Translations under genes and position numbers: made by a program | Source: Aradus depressus | Taxonomy: Eukaryota > Arthropoda > Insecta > Hemiptera > Aradidae | Assembly: GCA_963662175.1 (NCBI GenBank) | Contig: OY759224.1 | Span: forward strand, 27,599,489 to 27,663,488 | Direction of reading: 5' to 3' | Length of the DNA stretch: 64,000 nucleotides | Notes under the pieces: generated by a model | Databases searched by the model: none | Seen by the model: the letters and a program-made list of their open reading frames with translations, nothing else | What the model was told of the DNA's origin: nothing | Shown here: piece after piece, positions 33,660 through 43,675 of the stretch | Position numbering within the stretch: position 1 is the stretch's first letter | How the letters are laid out: every line of letters starts with the position of its first letter

Positions 33660-34297
33660 TATAGAAATTTATTCTATCGTTAGAATTTAATTTAAACAAT
33701 AATTCAAGGCTGGTTCTTCTTCCACGTTGCAACTCCGACTACTGCGCAACTCCGACCAGACAGGCAGCGACTCCCCTCGGAAAGTTTCTTCAACACCTCA
33801 ATTCGCACCACTTTTAAATTATGAGTTTGTCGCCGCTAACACTATACTCGTATTCTTCAGAACGCTATAACCTTGGTCGTCTCGTTCTAACCTGAGGACA
33901 CATTCTCCATTGGAAATTTGATAAGAACTCTGATAACAGCCAAATCATTAAAATGGTTTCAGAGGGAGAGAGAAAACTTAGTTTACGTTGGGGAAGTACA
34001 TAACCTGCGATTAGGGTTGCCACCCATACTTTATTATAAAGTATTGTACATTATTTCGGGTGATTGTACTCTATACTTTATGAGAACATTAAAGTACGCG
34101 AAAATACTTTATTTCGCATGATTTGATTTCTCTGGAATTCATTTTACATATAACATATTTTATATTACTATTTTATTTAAAAAATTTTCAATCTATATTT
34201 CTAAAATATATCGGCAATATATCGATATATATGCTCTAATATATCGAGTATAAGTACATCGGTATTTTACCCTTTATCGGTAAATCGTTCTCATTCC

Positions 34298-34411
34298 TAC
34301 TCGTTAAAGATTCCTACCCTAGGTGAATAAACCTAGGTATACAAAGTAGAGAGACTGGTAGTAGGCGATATGACCTCGTATAAAAGCTGGACATGAGTCA
34401 TAATAATTAAC
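34298..34411 (+). repeat. SINE fragment at a hAT junction
   Basis: Begins ACTCGTTAAAGATTCCTACC directly after a TATCGATA-rich hAT end and finishes at GACATGAGTCATAATAATTA. The same junction and the same downstream flank recur at 37587-37760. Confidence 0.7.
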
Positions 34412-34639
34412 TAACTTTTTATACACCGATGTTATTATCATAGCCTCATATCTGACCGGAGTTGGTTGGCACATACAAAAAAAGGTTGGTCGTAAGAATT
34501 TTTGCGTAAAACAGAACAACAGATTTAATGGGTCGGTGACGTTATCGATTGTTGCCAAATAGGATCGATAATTGACTAATTTACTCTGTGGCGTTCGTTT
34601 TTGAACGCATCCTAACCTCAAATGTCAACATTGTCAAAA

Positions 34640-35094
34640 CTTCTTGTTCGTAATTTATGGTATCCAGATTTACTTTGTGAAGCTCCATTCTAGGAATAGA
34701 TAATTAAAATACACAATTTCTTTGTCAAACTTCACTATATATTCTCAAATACTCAACTAGTTTCGCCGTGTTAAGGCATTATCAAGAGTCACTTACAAAC
34801 TGACAGAATTGGTTGACAGGGTAGAAGGTACAGTTATGGAGGGGGTTTTTAGGTAATGTAATCATTTTTAGGTAATGTAATCATTTTTAGGTAATGTAAT
34901 CATTTTTAGGTAATGTAATCATTACCTAAAAACCCTTTCCATAACTGTACCTTCTACCCTGTCAACCAATTCTGTCAGTTTGTAAGTGACTCTTGATAAT
35001 GCCTTAACACGGCGAAACTAGTTGAGTATTTGAGAATATATAGTGAAGTTTGACAAAGAAATTGTGTATTTTAATTATCTATTCTTCTTGTTCG
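34640..35094. mobile_element. Palindromic insertion with tail and 11-bp target duplication
   Basis: CTTCTTGTTCG occurs at 34640-34650 and 35084-35094. Between them is a 43-nt single-copy tail (34651-34693), then a near-perfect inverted repeat (34694-35084) with arms of about 150 bp. The centre holds four 19-bp units (GGTAATGTAATCATTTTTA) at 34852, 34871, 34890 and 34909, of which one is mirrored. Each arm contains a hammerhead-like core (34760-34786 minus, 34992-35018 plus). Inverted paired terminal repeats with a short one-sided tail are known for Penelope-like elements. That assignment is inference. Confidence 0.75.
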
Positions 35095-35174
35095 TTTTGT
35101 GTGAATGAATGGATGAATGAATGAATGAATGAATGAAAATAAATTTTATTCTGGGACCGGGCGTGTGAGGCGGA

Positions 35175-35504
35175 TTGAGTGCAATAAAAATACGATTAAT
35201 CGGTTTTATAGCTTTATGTTGTAGTAAATCTTGGACAGGGACAACCTTAGTAAACAAAGTAGGTACTCCATGCATACCTACAAAACGTAATTTTGATAGT
35301 GAAACGGATAATAGTTTTTCAAGTTTGTATACATTAATTTCATTTTTACTATCGATTCCCGCCACGTCAGCATTCACAGAGAGAGTTTTTTCTGTGATAA
35401 ATAGCAAATGGCGAGACGAAAGAAACAAACCGTCTCTGAATCTGATGAAAAATGAATTGCTTGTTTACTTTAACTTAAATATAGACTGTAAAGATGCTGT
35501 GTAG
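35175..35504 (+). pseudogene. hAT transposase C-terminal dimerisation domain
   Basis: The frame contains SFLLSIPATSAFTERVFSVI followed by NSKWRDERNKPSLNLMKNEL and LVYFNL. This is the conserved hATC block in which the Ser-Ala-x-x-E-R-x-F-S core helps transposase subunits dimerise. The upstream catalytic region with the DDE residues is not present within the element. The palindromic insertion ends 80 bp upstream, so the loss may reflect replacement of the middle of the gene. The last ~60 residues are intact and end at TAG at 35502. The ATG chosen at 35175 is arbitrary. Confidence 0.85.
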
Positions 35505-35685
35505 CTGTTTAGCAGTGAGAATTATTTGTTAAAAGTTGCTAAAAGTAATGAAAAATATGTTTTTAACCAAAATAATAAAGTAAAATAAATCGAACTTTAT
35601 TTTGACACAATGCACTTTTTTTTCTATCTTTAATAACCAATGTACTTTATTTGCACAAAAAAAAGGTGGCAACCCTGCCTGTAAT

Positions 35686-36020
35686 TCACCGACAACATTG
35701 TTTTTTTCTGATTTTTATATTTCAGTTCAAATTGTATTCTATGGAATCCTTTCCTGGAATGAAAATTGAAAGACATTTTTTTTAAAAGTTAATTAAGTGC
35801 TTAAAAAAAAAATTAATTCCCAGCAATAAAATTAACTCTTTTATCATTCAATCAATTCTAAAATGTGATTAATTAGAGAGGAAAGGGCTTCTATATGAAA
35901 TTTTATTTGGAAAAAACTGAAATAGGATTATGCTGAGAGCATTATTCCACAGAATAAATCGGGTACATAAACAATGGAATCAACAGACCGAAACATGGAA
36001 TTATAGGGAAGGATATATAG
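35686..36020. other. No gene; T140 flank then AT-rich sequence
   Basis: TTCACCGACAACATTG at 35685-35700 is the T140 target side of the hAT insertion. The rest is AT-rich without a match. Confidence 0.4.
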
Positions 36021-36026
36021 TGCATA

Positions 36027-36310
36027 GTGGAAGTTAGTTATTATGACATGCCCGGGCTTTAACTACAAGGCCATATCGCCTACTACTGTTGGAGTCCTAA
36101 AGTATTCAACTAGGGTCTTTAGCGAGTACCTGACATCGTACAGACTCGGGAATCGCATAAATCCGAAGGACGGTGTGCTCAATTTTCTTTTTTAGCTCCA
36201 TAAAATGATGATAAAATGACGACCGAGTTTCGAACCCGCGATCTTGAACTCAGTATGCAACTATTATGACTCATGCCCGAACTTTAACTACGAGTTCATA
36301 ACGCTGAAGC
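36027..36310 (-). repeat. SINE fragments, two adjacent
   Basis: A shortened reverse copy (36027-36255) keeps GACATGCCCGGGCTTTAACT, GTACCTGACATCGTACAGAC and GTTTCGAACCCGCGATCTTG. A second start (TATTATGACTCATGCCCGAA) follows at about 36255-36310. Confidence 0.7.
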
Positions 36311-36329
36311 TTTTAGGTTTTTTTTATCT

Positions 36330-37712
36330 GGAATGTAAAAAAAACACCTTGAGCAGTCATTCGGATAGGACTTTAAGCGATGGTCCCGAGCCTGTTTATG
36401 TCGCGTTAATAGGGATAGCAAAATTTCAAAATATATCGATATATCGAACATTTGATATATCGCTATAAATAAATCCCAGCGGCCGATATGTTCGTCAGAA
36501 TACATCGATATATCGGTAGTTGACGAATATTATCTCTATAGGCTAATGGCTCTATGGTAAGCGGATAGAAAGAATGGACCTGAGTAGAAGGCGATTCTAT
36601 TACCTTTTTCAGGTAATGCAACCTGCCTTTAAAGGTTGGCAAGTGTAGGGTGAGGGCCTTCCATCCTCCCACCCACATTAATTTTTCGCGCCCTACGAAC
36701 CATGTTGCGAAAAGTAAAACAACCTTCTCAGATCCATTTTTATCCGCCTGCTGTACATAGATCACTTTTACCCAGTTTGATATTATTGTGTATATCAAAT
36801 ATTAATGTATATCAAAAATTAATTTTAATAACATTAGTCATAAAATTTAAATAATTATTCTTAAAATTGGAACTATTTTTTGGAATATGAGTGGGAGCCC
36901 GGAATCATCAATATAAATAAAGAACACTTCTGGTCGGCTAGTCCATCGTCCATGTAAATTTTTTTTTACATACAGATATTTACAACTGTATAAAAATAAA
37001 TACAACAAGCAGATGTGGTAATAGAAAGATAATGGCAATGTCAAAATGTCAAGAGGGAAGAAATCACCCAGTGGTGACATTCCTTTGGCACTGATTTCCT
37101 CTCATCAACTACTCACTGTCACTGCTGCTGCTAAGAAGGTCTCTAAGCCATTGACGCTTGAGCGGTCGTTGTGGAAGTATGGCAAAATGGAGTGCTCAGA
37201 CTAGAGGATTATTGTGGGAACAAAGAAGGGAAAATAATTTTTTATATTTGCATTTAGCGACTTCGGTGACAAAAGATACGTTAAGGTCAGTGTGAACAGT
37301 ATTGTTGGAGACGTAATAAGGAGCATTGGCTATTTTACAAAGGATTTTGGATTGAAAGGATTGGATGCGTTGGAGATTGGAAGCCTTGGCAGAACCCCAG
37401 AGTTCAAGTCCGTAAGTCATGTAAATAAATAAATAAAATGTGGATTAGGTATTTTTCAGCCATGAATCGTAATTAATCTATATTTTTTTTGATATATCAC
37501 TATTTTAATTTTAAAATTTTTTAACCGATATTTTAAAAATATTTAGGCAATATATCGATATGTATGCCATAGTATATCGTTACTATCCTCACTCGTTTAA
37601 GATCCCTACCCTAGGTGAACGAACCTTGGTAGACAAAATTTAGGACTCCCCGAGTAGAGAGACTGGTAGTAGGCGATATGATCTCGAATAAAACCTGGAC
37701 ATGAGTCATGTC
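36330..37712 (+). mobile_element. SINE split by a hAT-like element that carries a LINE
   Basis: The first SINE part (36330-36408) ends CGAGCCTGTTTATGTCGCG. The second resumes at ACTCGTTTAAGATCCCTACC near 37589 and ends GACATGAGTCATG at 37712. These are adjacent parts of the consensus, so the DNA between (36410-37588) was inserted. The insert starts AGGGATAGCAAAATTTC, ends TTACTATCCT and has ATATATCGATATATCG clusters near both ends, as in hAT elements. A LINE 3' end (36955-37435) is nested within it. Order of events: SINE, then hAT, then LINE. Confidence 0.6.
36955..37435 (-). pseudogene. LINE reverse transcriptase C-terminus and 3' UTR
   Basis: On the minus strand the frame reads MTYGLELWGSAKASNLQRIQ, then SFQSKILCKIANAPYYVSNN and TVHTDLNV. 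This corresponds to the WTYGLQIYGTAKTSNIKRIQ region of the 22451 element, so it is a second jockey-like family. A 3' UTR of about 230 bp with GTCACCACTGGGTGATTTC follows, and a poly(A) appears as T9 near 36961. Strongly 5'-truncated. A plus-strand relative lies at 41480-42500. Confidence 0.8.
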
Positions 37713-37759
37713 ACCGATGTTAATATCATAGCCTCATATCTGGCCGGAGTTGGTTGGCA

Positions 37760-38575
37760 CATTTTTTAAAAGATTTAAAAGTGTCTCTGTGAACCTGGAA
37801 AAATTATTAGAGACTTCCTGTAGTGACTCTAGCAGATATTTTGTATCTATATTTTAAAAAAGTTTAAAAAAATCAAAATGACGAAAGTGTGCCAACCATC
37901 CCCGGTCTACTGTTTTAGAAATGTTAATAGAACATGCCTGGAGAATTCTCTCTTTTCAAGCCCGTCACTCAGTCTCCAACTTTACACATCTCGCCTTCCA
38001 ATCACAGGTCCTATATGGACTTATATTTAGGGCTCAACCTCTATATTCATTCAGTATATTGACTTATTTCTTTTTGTTTGAATTATTTTTGTTTAATGAC
38101 CAACTTATTAGGATAAAGATGAAACGGCAAATGATACATGGGGCAAAATGTTTAAGATGAATAGTATTTGAGTTAAGGATGGTTAAAGTTAATTGGTGAA
38201 AGCTAATTGGAGGGCCCGAGGGCCCCCCCCCCCTTCTCTAAAATAAGTTTATTATCAGTTTAAACCCCCACCCCCCACCCCCACCCCCCACCCCCACCCC
38301 CCACTCTCAGCCGTTATCACGATTATGCTCCATTAGACTTTCCTCTCTCCAATTTCTTTAGTTTGGTTCTCAGTCACTTCCGCCGACCATAGATCTCTTT
38401 GAGAAAATATTTTTCAAGAAACTTTGAAATTCTACATTTATACTTTATAAGTGTTTGATCCTATGGATGCAAACGAAAAGAATGATAAACAAACATCCAG
38501 TAAAAACGAAGAACAAAGGGTAAATCTCATAAACTGGCGATGGTCGGGCGTCTCTGATTGATATATATCTATAAT
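37760..38575. other. No gene; C-rich microsatellite
   Basis: CCCCCCACCCCC-type repeats occupy 38265-38303, preceded by an 11-C run near 38223. A 79-codon frame at 37921-38160 has no motif. Nothing else is recognised. Confidence 0.4.
38265..38303. repeat. (CCCCCAC)n tract, G-quadruplex-prone on the minus strand
   Basis: Five to seven runs of five or six C separated by single A. The complementary strand has GGGGG runs separated by single T, meeting the usual run and loop criteria for a G-quadruplex. Confidence 0.85.
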
Positions 38576-38580
38576 ATATA

Positions 38581-38791
38581 TGTCCTTCGGATGGGGTGTT
38601 AAGCGACGGTCCCGAGCCTGTACGGTGTCAGGTACTCGTTAAAGACCCCTGCCCTAGATGAATAAATATTTAGGGTAGGCAAAATTTAGAACTCCAACTG
38701 TAGAGTCGGGCTCATGTCCACCAGAGTGATGAAAGAGCCCTCTGGCATTGGCGATATGACCTCGTAGTTGGCATGAGTCACAATAACTAAG
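38581..38791 (+). repeat. SINE, 5'-truncated
   Basis: Starts GTCCTTCGGATGGGGTGTTA and ends GGCATGAGTCACAATAACTA. A deletion removes most of AGTTAAAGCCCGG. Confidence 0.75.
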
Positions 38792-38936
38792 ATGGCCAAC
38801 ATGTAGCAGCAGTCGGCACTTTACAAAGCTATCACCATATATATGATGATCAATAAGAAATTTTCCATTTTTTCTTTCACCCTATTTGTGATGCCATTTA
38901 TGCAAAACTTCTATATATATATACATATTGAAGAAC

Positions 38937-38990
38937 AGAACTTCAGTATATATTATGTATATATATATACATAATATATACTGAAGTTCT
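38937..38990. repeat. Perfect 54-bp palindrome
   Basis: AGAACTTCAGTATATATTAT continues to TATATA at the centre and is mirrored exactly, ending ATAATATATACTGAAGTTCT. No spacer and no mismatch are seen over 27 bp per arm. It could be a tiny MITE or a recent fold-back event. Confidence 0.85.
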
Positions 38991-38999
38991 ATTCTAGAT

Positions 39000-39740
39000 C
39001 AAAAATGAATACACAAAATGACCTACTGACAAACATTGTTAATTCAGTTTGTAACAATGCTTGAGGAAGAAGAGAACATAAAAAGAAATGATAGACCAGA
39101 ACGATCCATCTTGTAACGTCAGTTCTGGATTCATTTGACATGGAGGACATTAATGAGCTGCGATGTAATTATATGATAGTCAGAGAGAGGAAGCCAACCC
39201 AGTGGCTGGTGGGAGGCAGGGTTATTAAATGTGGCCTCTTTGTTGTAAAAACGGTGTGAGGACGACGGGTCCAACCCCTGGGTTTAATCTGTTTCATACC
39301 TGGTGGCCTCCTCTGTCACCCCAACCGGGATCATTTAATAAAAGTCAACCAGGATCCTCCATCCTCCCTTCTTTGGGTAATATATATCACACATCAACCT
39401 GGCCCTACCAATATACACATTTAAAATATCACACATAGTCCATATCACATAGAATCCATATCACACATAGTCCTTATCACACATAGTCAATATCACATAG
39501 AGTCCATTCACAACATTATTTAATAGCTAGTTGTAATTTTACTTCGCCAGCTATACGAAGTATTTCGGTCAGGAATTCGATGCGGAATTATCAACGGAAT
39601 TTCATATTTTCCGACCTCCTGATTCCAAAAATGAAAAAAAAAAAGTACTACTAGTAGTCCTTTAGCCTCTACGCTGTACAGGTGAGATGTACCACTGATA
39701 ATAACATATGTTGCAAATAAAACAGTGGAAAGACAACGTA
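39000..39740. other. No gene; 39424-39505 tandem repeat and T140 left end
   Basis: An irregular tandem of CATATCACACATAGTC-type words of about 16-20 bp lies at 39424-39505. A T140 left terminus (GCCAGCTATACGAAGTATTT, GGAATTTCATATTTTCCGAC) lies at 39540-39640. No domain is recognised in the short frames. Confidence 0.45.
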
Positions 39741-39744
39741 CTGT

Positions 39745-39873
39745 TAATGACCCCTATCCTAAGCAAAATTTACTTCCCATAGTAGTCGGGCTTAAGTCCA
39801 CTAGAAAAATGAAAGAGCGCTCTGGTAGTGGGCGATATGACATTGCAGTTAAAGCCCGGACATGAGTCATAAA
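39745..39873 (+). repeat. SINE 3' fragment
   Basis: Forward fragment from TAATGACCCCTATCCTAAGC through GGGCGATATGACATTGCAGT to GGACATGAGTCATAAATAAC. Confidence 0.7.
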
Positions 39874-40429
39874 TAACGACTATTACTGTACAATGAATTC
39901 TTCCAATGTACTATTTGATGCTCGCACTTCAAGAAGATAGATTCTGTCCACAGAAAGTAGTGTGGGGGGGGGGGGGGGGGGGGACGACTTTTTTGAGAGA
40001 ACCACCTTTGTATGACCCCTTGAGATAAGGGTGTGTTATGCCCCCACCTTGCCAAAGTGGGGCACTTCACATACAAAAACACTCATACCCTGTTTTTTCC
40101 TGCGGGCTTCACCCTTAGACTCCTAGCCAGCCCAGTAACATTAAGTGCTTATAAAAAGACTTCAAGATAAGAAAGATAAAAGAAAAAAGAAAAAAACCAA
40201 AAATGTAAAAGAGAAATAAGCTTTTTCAAAAAAGATTTCATTAATGTACGTATCTACTCGTTTTTCTCTCTCTCCTTTGAAGTCAAAGGAATGATACTTG
40301 GATTCTAGGGAGTATTCATCTTGAAGATAAGTGCCCTGTCTGTTTCCCTTAAACGCCAAGAGGGATTCATCGATTTTCAAGATATTTTCAGAATATTTTT
40401 TATAATATAATATTTTATATTAAAAAATA

Positions 40430-40512
40430 TATAAAGAAAAATGTATGTTTTTTAAAGTGTTTATTTCACAAAATACATTTATGGGAGTACTTCGTATTGC
40501 TACCATCTTGAG
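40430..40512 (-). repeat. Degraded Penelope-like arm fragment
   Basis: On the minus strand GGCTCAAGATGGTAGCAATA and CGAAGTACTCCCATAAATG parallel the arm sequence GGCTGAGGATGGTAGAAATA / CCGAAAGTACTCCCATG at 58007-58043. The hammerhead-like core is damaged in this copy. Confidence 0.55.
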
Positions 40513-40614
40513 CCACCACTTAACAAATGCTAAATGTAAGTTCAACCAATAATACAAACTGTGCCTTTATCGGTCCCCCTTCCAGTACAGTGAAATCTTA
40601 AAAAGATGGAAAAC

Positions 40615-40800
40615 TTTTTTTTTTTTTTGTCTTTTATCTAGAAAGATGCAACAACCAGCATCCATGATGGTAGGTATTGATATGTTGGCGTGAATGGCAT
40701 GTGAGAGAAAGGCCACCCAGTGGTAGGTCCTCGGGACGAAAATTTACACTAATTATTAGGACAAGGAAAAAAAATAAAATAAAGAAAAAAAATAATAATA
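40615..40800 (-). repeat. LINE 3' UTR copy with poly(A)
   Basis: Reverse copy of the 3' UTR at 28080-28235: CCCGAGGACCTACCACTGGG and GCTGGTTGTTGCATCTTTCT on the minus strand, followed by an A-run read as T14 near 40617-40630. It is truncated so far that no coding sequence remains. Confidence 0.75.
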
Positions 40801-41228
40801 ATAATAAATGGGGCATGTTTCTCGTCGAAGTGTAAATATGATGTGATTTTTCTGTATTAAGTTTTATTAGAATAAAAAGGAAAATGTTAAAAATAAAATT
40901 TCGACTCAAATTGAAAACTTAATAATAAAAGAAAAAAATTTAAATAGTATGTGCTGATTAAAATACAAATATACTTATATTAATAAATCAAAGGTGACAA
41001 TAATAAATATATGAATGAAAATAAAATACACAGTTTTTTGAAGAAGTAAGTACGTATACAGAGGCTGGAGGATTATATTATTGCCGATAAAAGGGGTGAA
41101 TATTTGAAATTGGTCTCATCGTTCATACAATTTCCTTTTTGTAGTGCAATCTCTAAGAATGAATGACGATCCCTTCAATTTTGTATACGAAGTGGAGAAT
41201 TAAGGTGAACGACAAGAAGTCCGTTCAT

Positions 41229-41432
41229 ATCGCCTCCTACCAGAGCGCTCTTTCGTCACTCTGGTGGACATGAGCCCGACTCTACTGTGGGAGTCCTAAA
41301 TTTTGTCTACACCAAATTTCTATTCACCTAGAGTAAGGGTGTTCAATGAGTACCTGACATCGTACAGGCTGGGGACCGTCGCTTAACGTCCCATCTGAAG
41401 GACGGCGTTCTTAAGTTTATTTTACCTCCCAA
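41229..41432 (-). repeat. SINE fragment
   Basis: Reverse copy from CATATCGCCTCCTACCAGAG to TAAGTTTATTTTACCTCCC. The tail and head are both missing. Confidence 0.8.
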
Positions 41433-41439
41433 CTGTTAT

Positions 41440-42500
41440 TAAGGCTACTGGACAAAAAATCAAAATTAACTCTGAGAACGTAACGACTAATATATAACGC
41501 AATACTCAAGCCTATGTGGACTTATGAACTTGAACTATGGGGTCAATCCTTGTAATCCAAAATCCTTCGTAAAATAGCCAATGCTCCTTATAGCCCCTCC
41601 TTATAACCCTTCACACTGATTTCAATATTCCCTTTGTCATTGAATTACCTAAATCCAGGTAAAAAAAATTATTTTCCTCCTTTTAGGTATCCACATTAAT
41701 CTCTCTGATTTTCGAACGACGCCTTAAGCGCCAGTGGCCTAGAGACCTTCTCAGATCAGGCAATGACAGTGATTAGTCATAAATGAGTGTGACTCACTGC
41801 CTAGTGAATGTCACCACTGGGCAGTGCTGGATTACCCAATAGGCCGGACTAGGCCATGGCCTGGGGCCCCCGTCGATGAAGGGCCCCCGTAAAAATCGAA
41901 AATGGATTTTTTTTTGTTTAAAAAAAAACAAAGTTTATTCCGAAAAATTCAAAATTATAAATTTTTTCGCTCATGATAACAAATTGTTCTGCAGAGCGCT
42001 TTTTTTCAAAATTAAAACGAATCAAAAGCGAGCAAAGAAGCATTATGCATCAAGAATGATTAGACATGCTGAGTTTGATGTTCATTGAATCAGATGTTCT
42101 TCGTCAAATTGATTTTGAAGACATTATCAATGATTTTAGCGACCTCAACTGTAGAAAGAAAGATTTTTAAAGACAAATCTTTTATCAACGTTTATATTAT
42201 AAATTGATATTGTTTATAACGTTTCTGTAATTTTAGTTCTGAAAAGAATATATACTTTAACAAAAAATAATATAAATCCATTGTTAAATGCATAAATAAA
42301 CATTTTATTGCAGTTTGTAAAAAAAAGGGGGGGCCCCAAAAAGTTTAAGGGCGTAGGGCCTCTTATTCGCTTAATCCGGCACTGCCACTGGGTGATTTCT
42401 CCTCTCCATTTTTTTTTCTATCTTAGCACATTTGCTTGTTGTATATATGTTTTATACAGTTGTAAATATCTCTTTGTAAATAAAAAATTTTTTTTTAAAA
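41440..42500 (+). pseudogene. LINE reverse transcriptase C-terminus and 3' UTR, split by a hAT
   Basis: At 41500-41760, pieces of WTYELELWGQSL-type thumb sequence and CGACGCCTTAAGCGCCAGTG (RRLKRQWPRDLLRSG) are readable with frameshifts. The 3' UTR reaches GTGAATGTCACCACTGGG at 41821. It resumes at CCACTGGGTGATTTCTCC at 42385 and ends in a T/A-rich tail at about 42480-42500. The 37 kb minus-strand LINE has the uninterrupted version of this junction. Confidence 0.75.
41814..42392 (+). mobile_element. hAT element (563 bp) with perfect 8-bp target duplication
   Basis: Termini CAGTGCTGGATTA (41822) and TAATCCGGCACTG (ending 42384) are inverted. CCACTGGG flanks both sides (41814-41821, 42385-42392). 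Near 42068-42168 a plus-strand frame reads MLSLMFIESDVLRQIDFEDI followed by INDFSDLNCRKKDF and a stop. It resembles the extreme C-terminus of hAT transposases of the ZMYM type, where SLLSIE...LDFDDII.DFA is usual. Most of the gene is deleted. A perfect duplication argues for a relatively recent insertion. Confidence 0.85.
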
Positions 42501-42641
42501 ACTCATAAGGATGGCAATTATAAATTTTCCTCAAAATCGGTCGAAGGGAAGTGGGACTTGACTCATATAGCTAAATAACTGCTGCTGTAATGAATTTATT
42601 GGCATGGGGATTGAGAAGCCACTATGTAAGTCAAATATTGA

Positions 42642-43162
42642 GTTTTAGCTAGGGATAGATATCGAGCAACAAAACATCGATTAATGACATCGATTATTGT
42701 TTTCTACTAGTTAATCGATACACTTATTAATCGTTGGTTAAATAACGAAAACGAACGCGCAAACAAAAGTTAATACAATCAGTCAATCACAACTCACAAA
42801 TGACAAAACACAAATGATTAGAAATTAGAATTAGAAGTAGAACTATCAGAAGGTTACTTTTTACTCATCACCAGTTCACAACAGAGGCACTGTGTTGTAT
42901 CGATAGTCAATACGATAGTCTCCTCCCACTTTTTTAGGCGAGTTGCACTTCGGATGAATAATAATTAATTCATTTTTCTTTTTTTTCTCCTGTTTTTCGG
43001 ATGAGTTGTAATTTTAATTAAAAATTTAATAATCGTTAAATAATCATCGATCATCCGATTAATCAAAGCTATATGACATCGATTAAAAAACCACCGATTA
43101 TTTTACCAAAACATCGATTATTTCGATTAATCGGTTAATCGATACCCATCCCTAGTTTTAGC
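42642..43162. mobile_element. Non-autonomous hAT (505 bp) with ATCGATTA subterminal repeats
   Basis: GTTTTAGC flanks the element at 42642-42649 and 43155-43162. The termini TAGGGATAGATATCG and CGATACCCATCCCTA are near-inverted. Clusters of ATCGATTAAT-type motifs lie at 42665-42735 and 43020-43145. The interior has no transposase similarity. The element sits in a T140 repeat (GAGTTTTAGC / ACAAACGGTCTATTG), which gives a clean empty-site reconstruction. Confidence 0.85.
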
Positions 43163-43164
43163 AC

Positions 43165-43675
43165 AAACGGTCTATTGATTTTGTAGACAGAGCAAACAAC
43201 TAATTGAATAATTCGTGTTGGGGTATGTACATTACCAGAGAATCACCATGGATTTTTTTTCTTTGTAATAGCTGCAAAGAAGGGCTTCCTAAAAAATATA
43301 AGGTAACCTTATATACAAAAATGTCAATTAAAGGCAGCCCTTTAGTCTTAGTAAAGAGGTTTTTGTTCAGTCAAAGGATCAACATGTTTTTTTTTCTTTT
43401 TTTTTTTTTTTTTCTGAAGAGTCAAGCTAAACACTGGCAGCAGAATTAAAGGATGAAAAAATAAAAGTAATCTCCTTGTGCGCTCTTTGAAAAAAAAAAA
43501 AACTCTCTTTGTTGCACCGTGTTCGGTGAGCAGAGCTCAAAAAAACATGTTCTGAGCTCTTTGTGAAGAAAAAAAAAAAATAAATAAATAAATGATAAAT
43601 TTGAACCTAAATGAAGGAACTCTAAAAAAGAAAATAAAATAAAATAAATTGAAGTTAAGAGCTGCACTGAACCAG
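43165..43675. other. T140 end and T/A-rich filler, no gene
   Basis: GTATGTACATTACCAGAGAA at 43222 is a T140 right-end block. Runs of T and A follow, producing low-complexity frames that I do not call. Confidence 0.4.

Larger units (their letters stand above)
34004..35685 (+). mobile_element. hAT element, 1666 bp, composite
   Basis: The terminus TAGGGTTGCCACC at 34012 is mirrored by GGTGGCAACCCTG ending at 35677. Flanking 8-mers CCTGCGAT (34004-34011) and CCTGTAAT (35678-35685) agree at six of eight positions, matching the 8-bp duplication made by hAT transposases. Both sides continue in T140 sequence, which is the target. Inside are a second hAT end joined to a SINE fragment (34140-34411), a palindromic insertion (34640-35094) and the dimerisation domain of a hAT transposase (35175-35504). 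It is a mosaic of at least four elements. Confidence 0.8.

Noticed and set aside
34852..34927. CRISPR-like array (19-bp units)
   Set aside because: The units are contiguous with no spacers, sit in a palindromic mobile element, and the window is eukaryotic.
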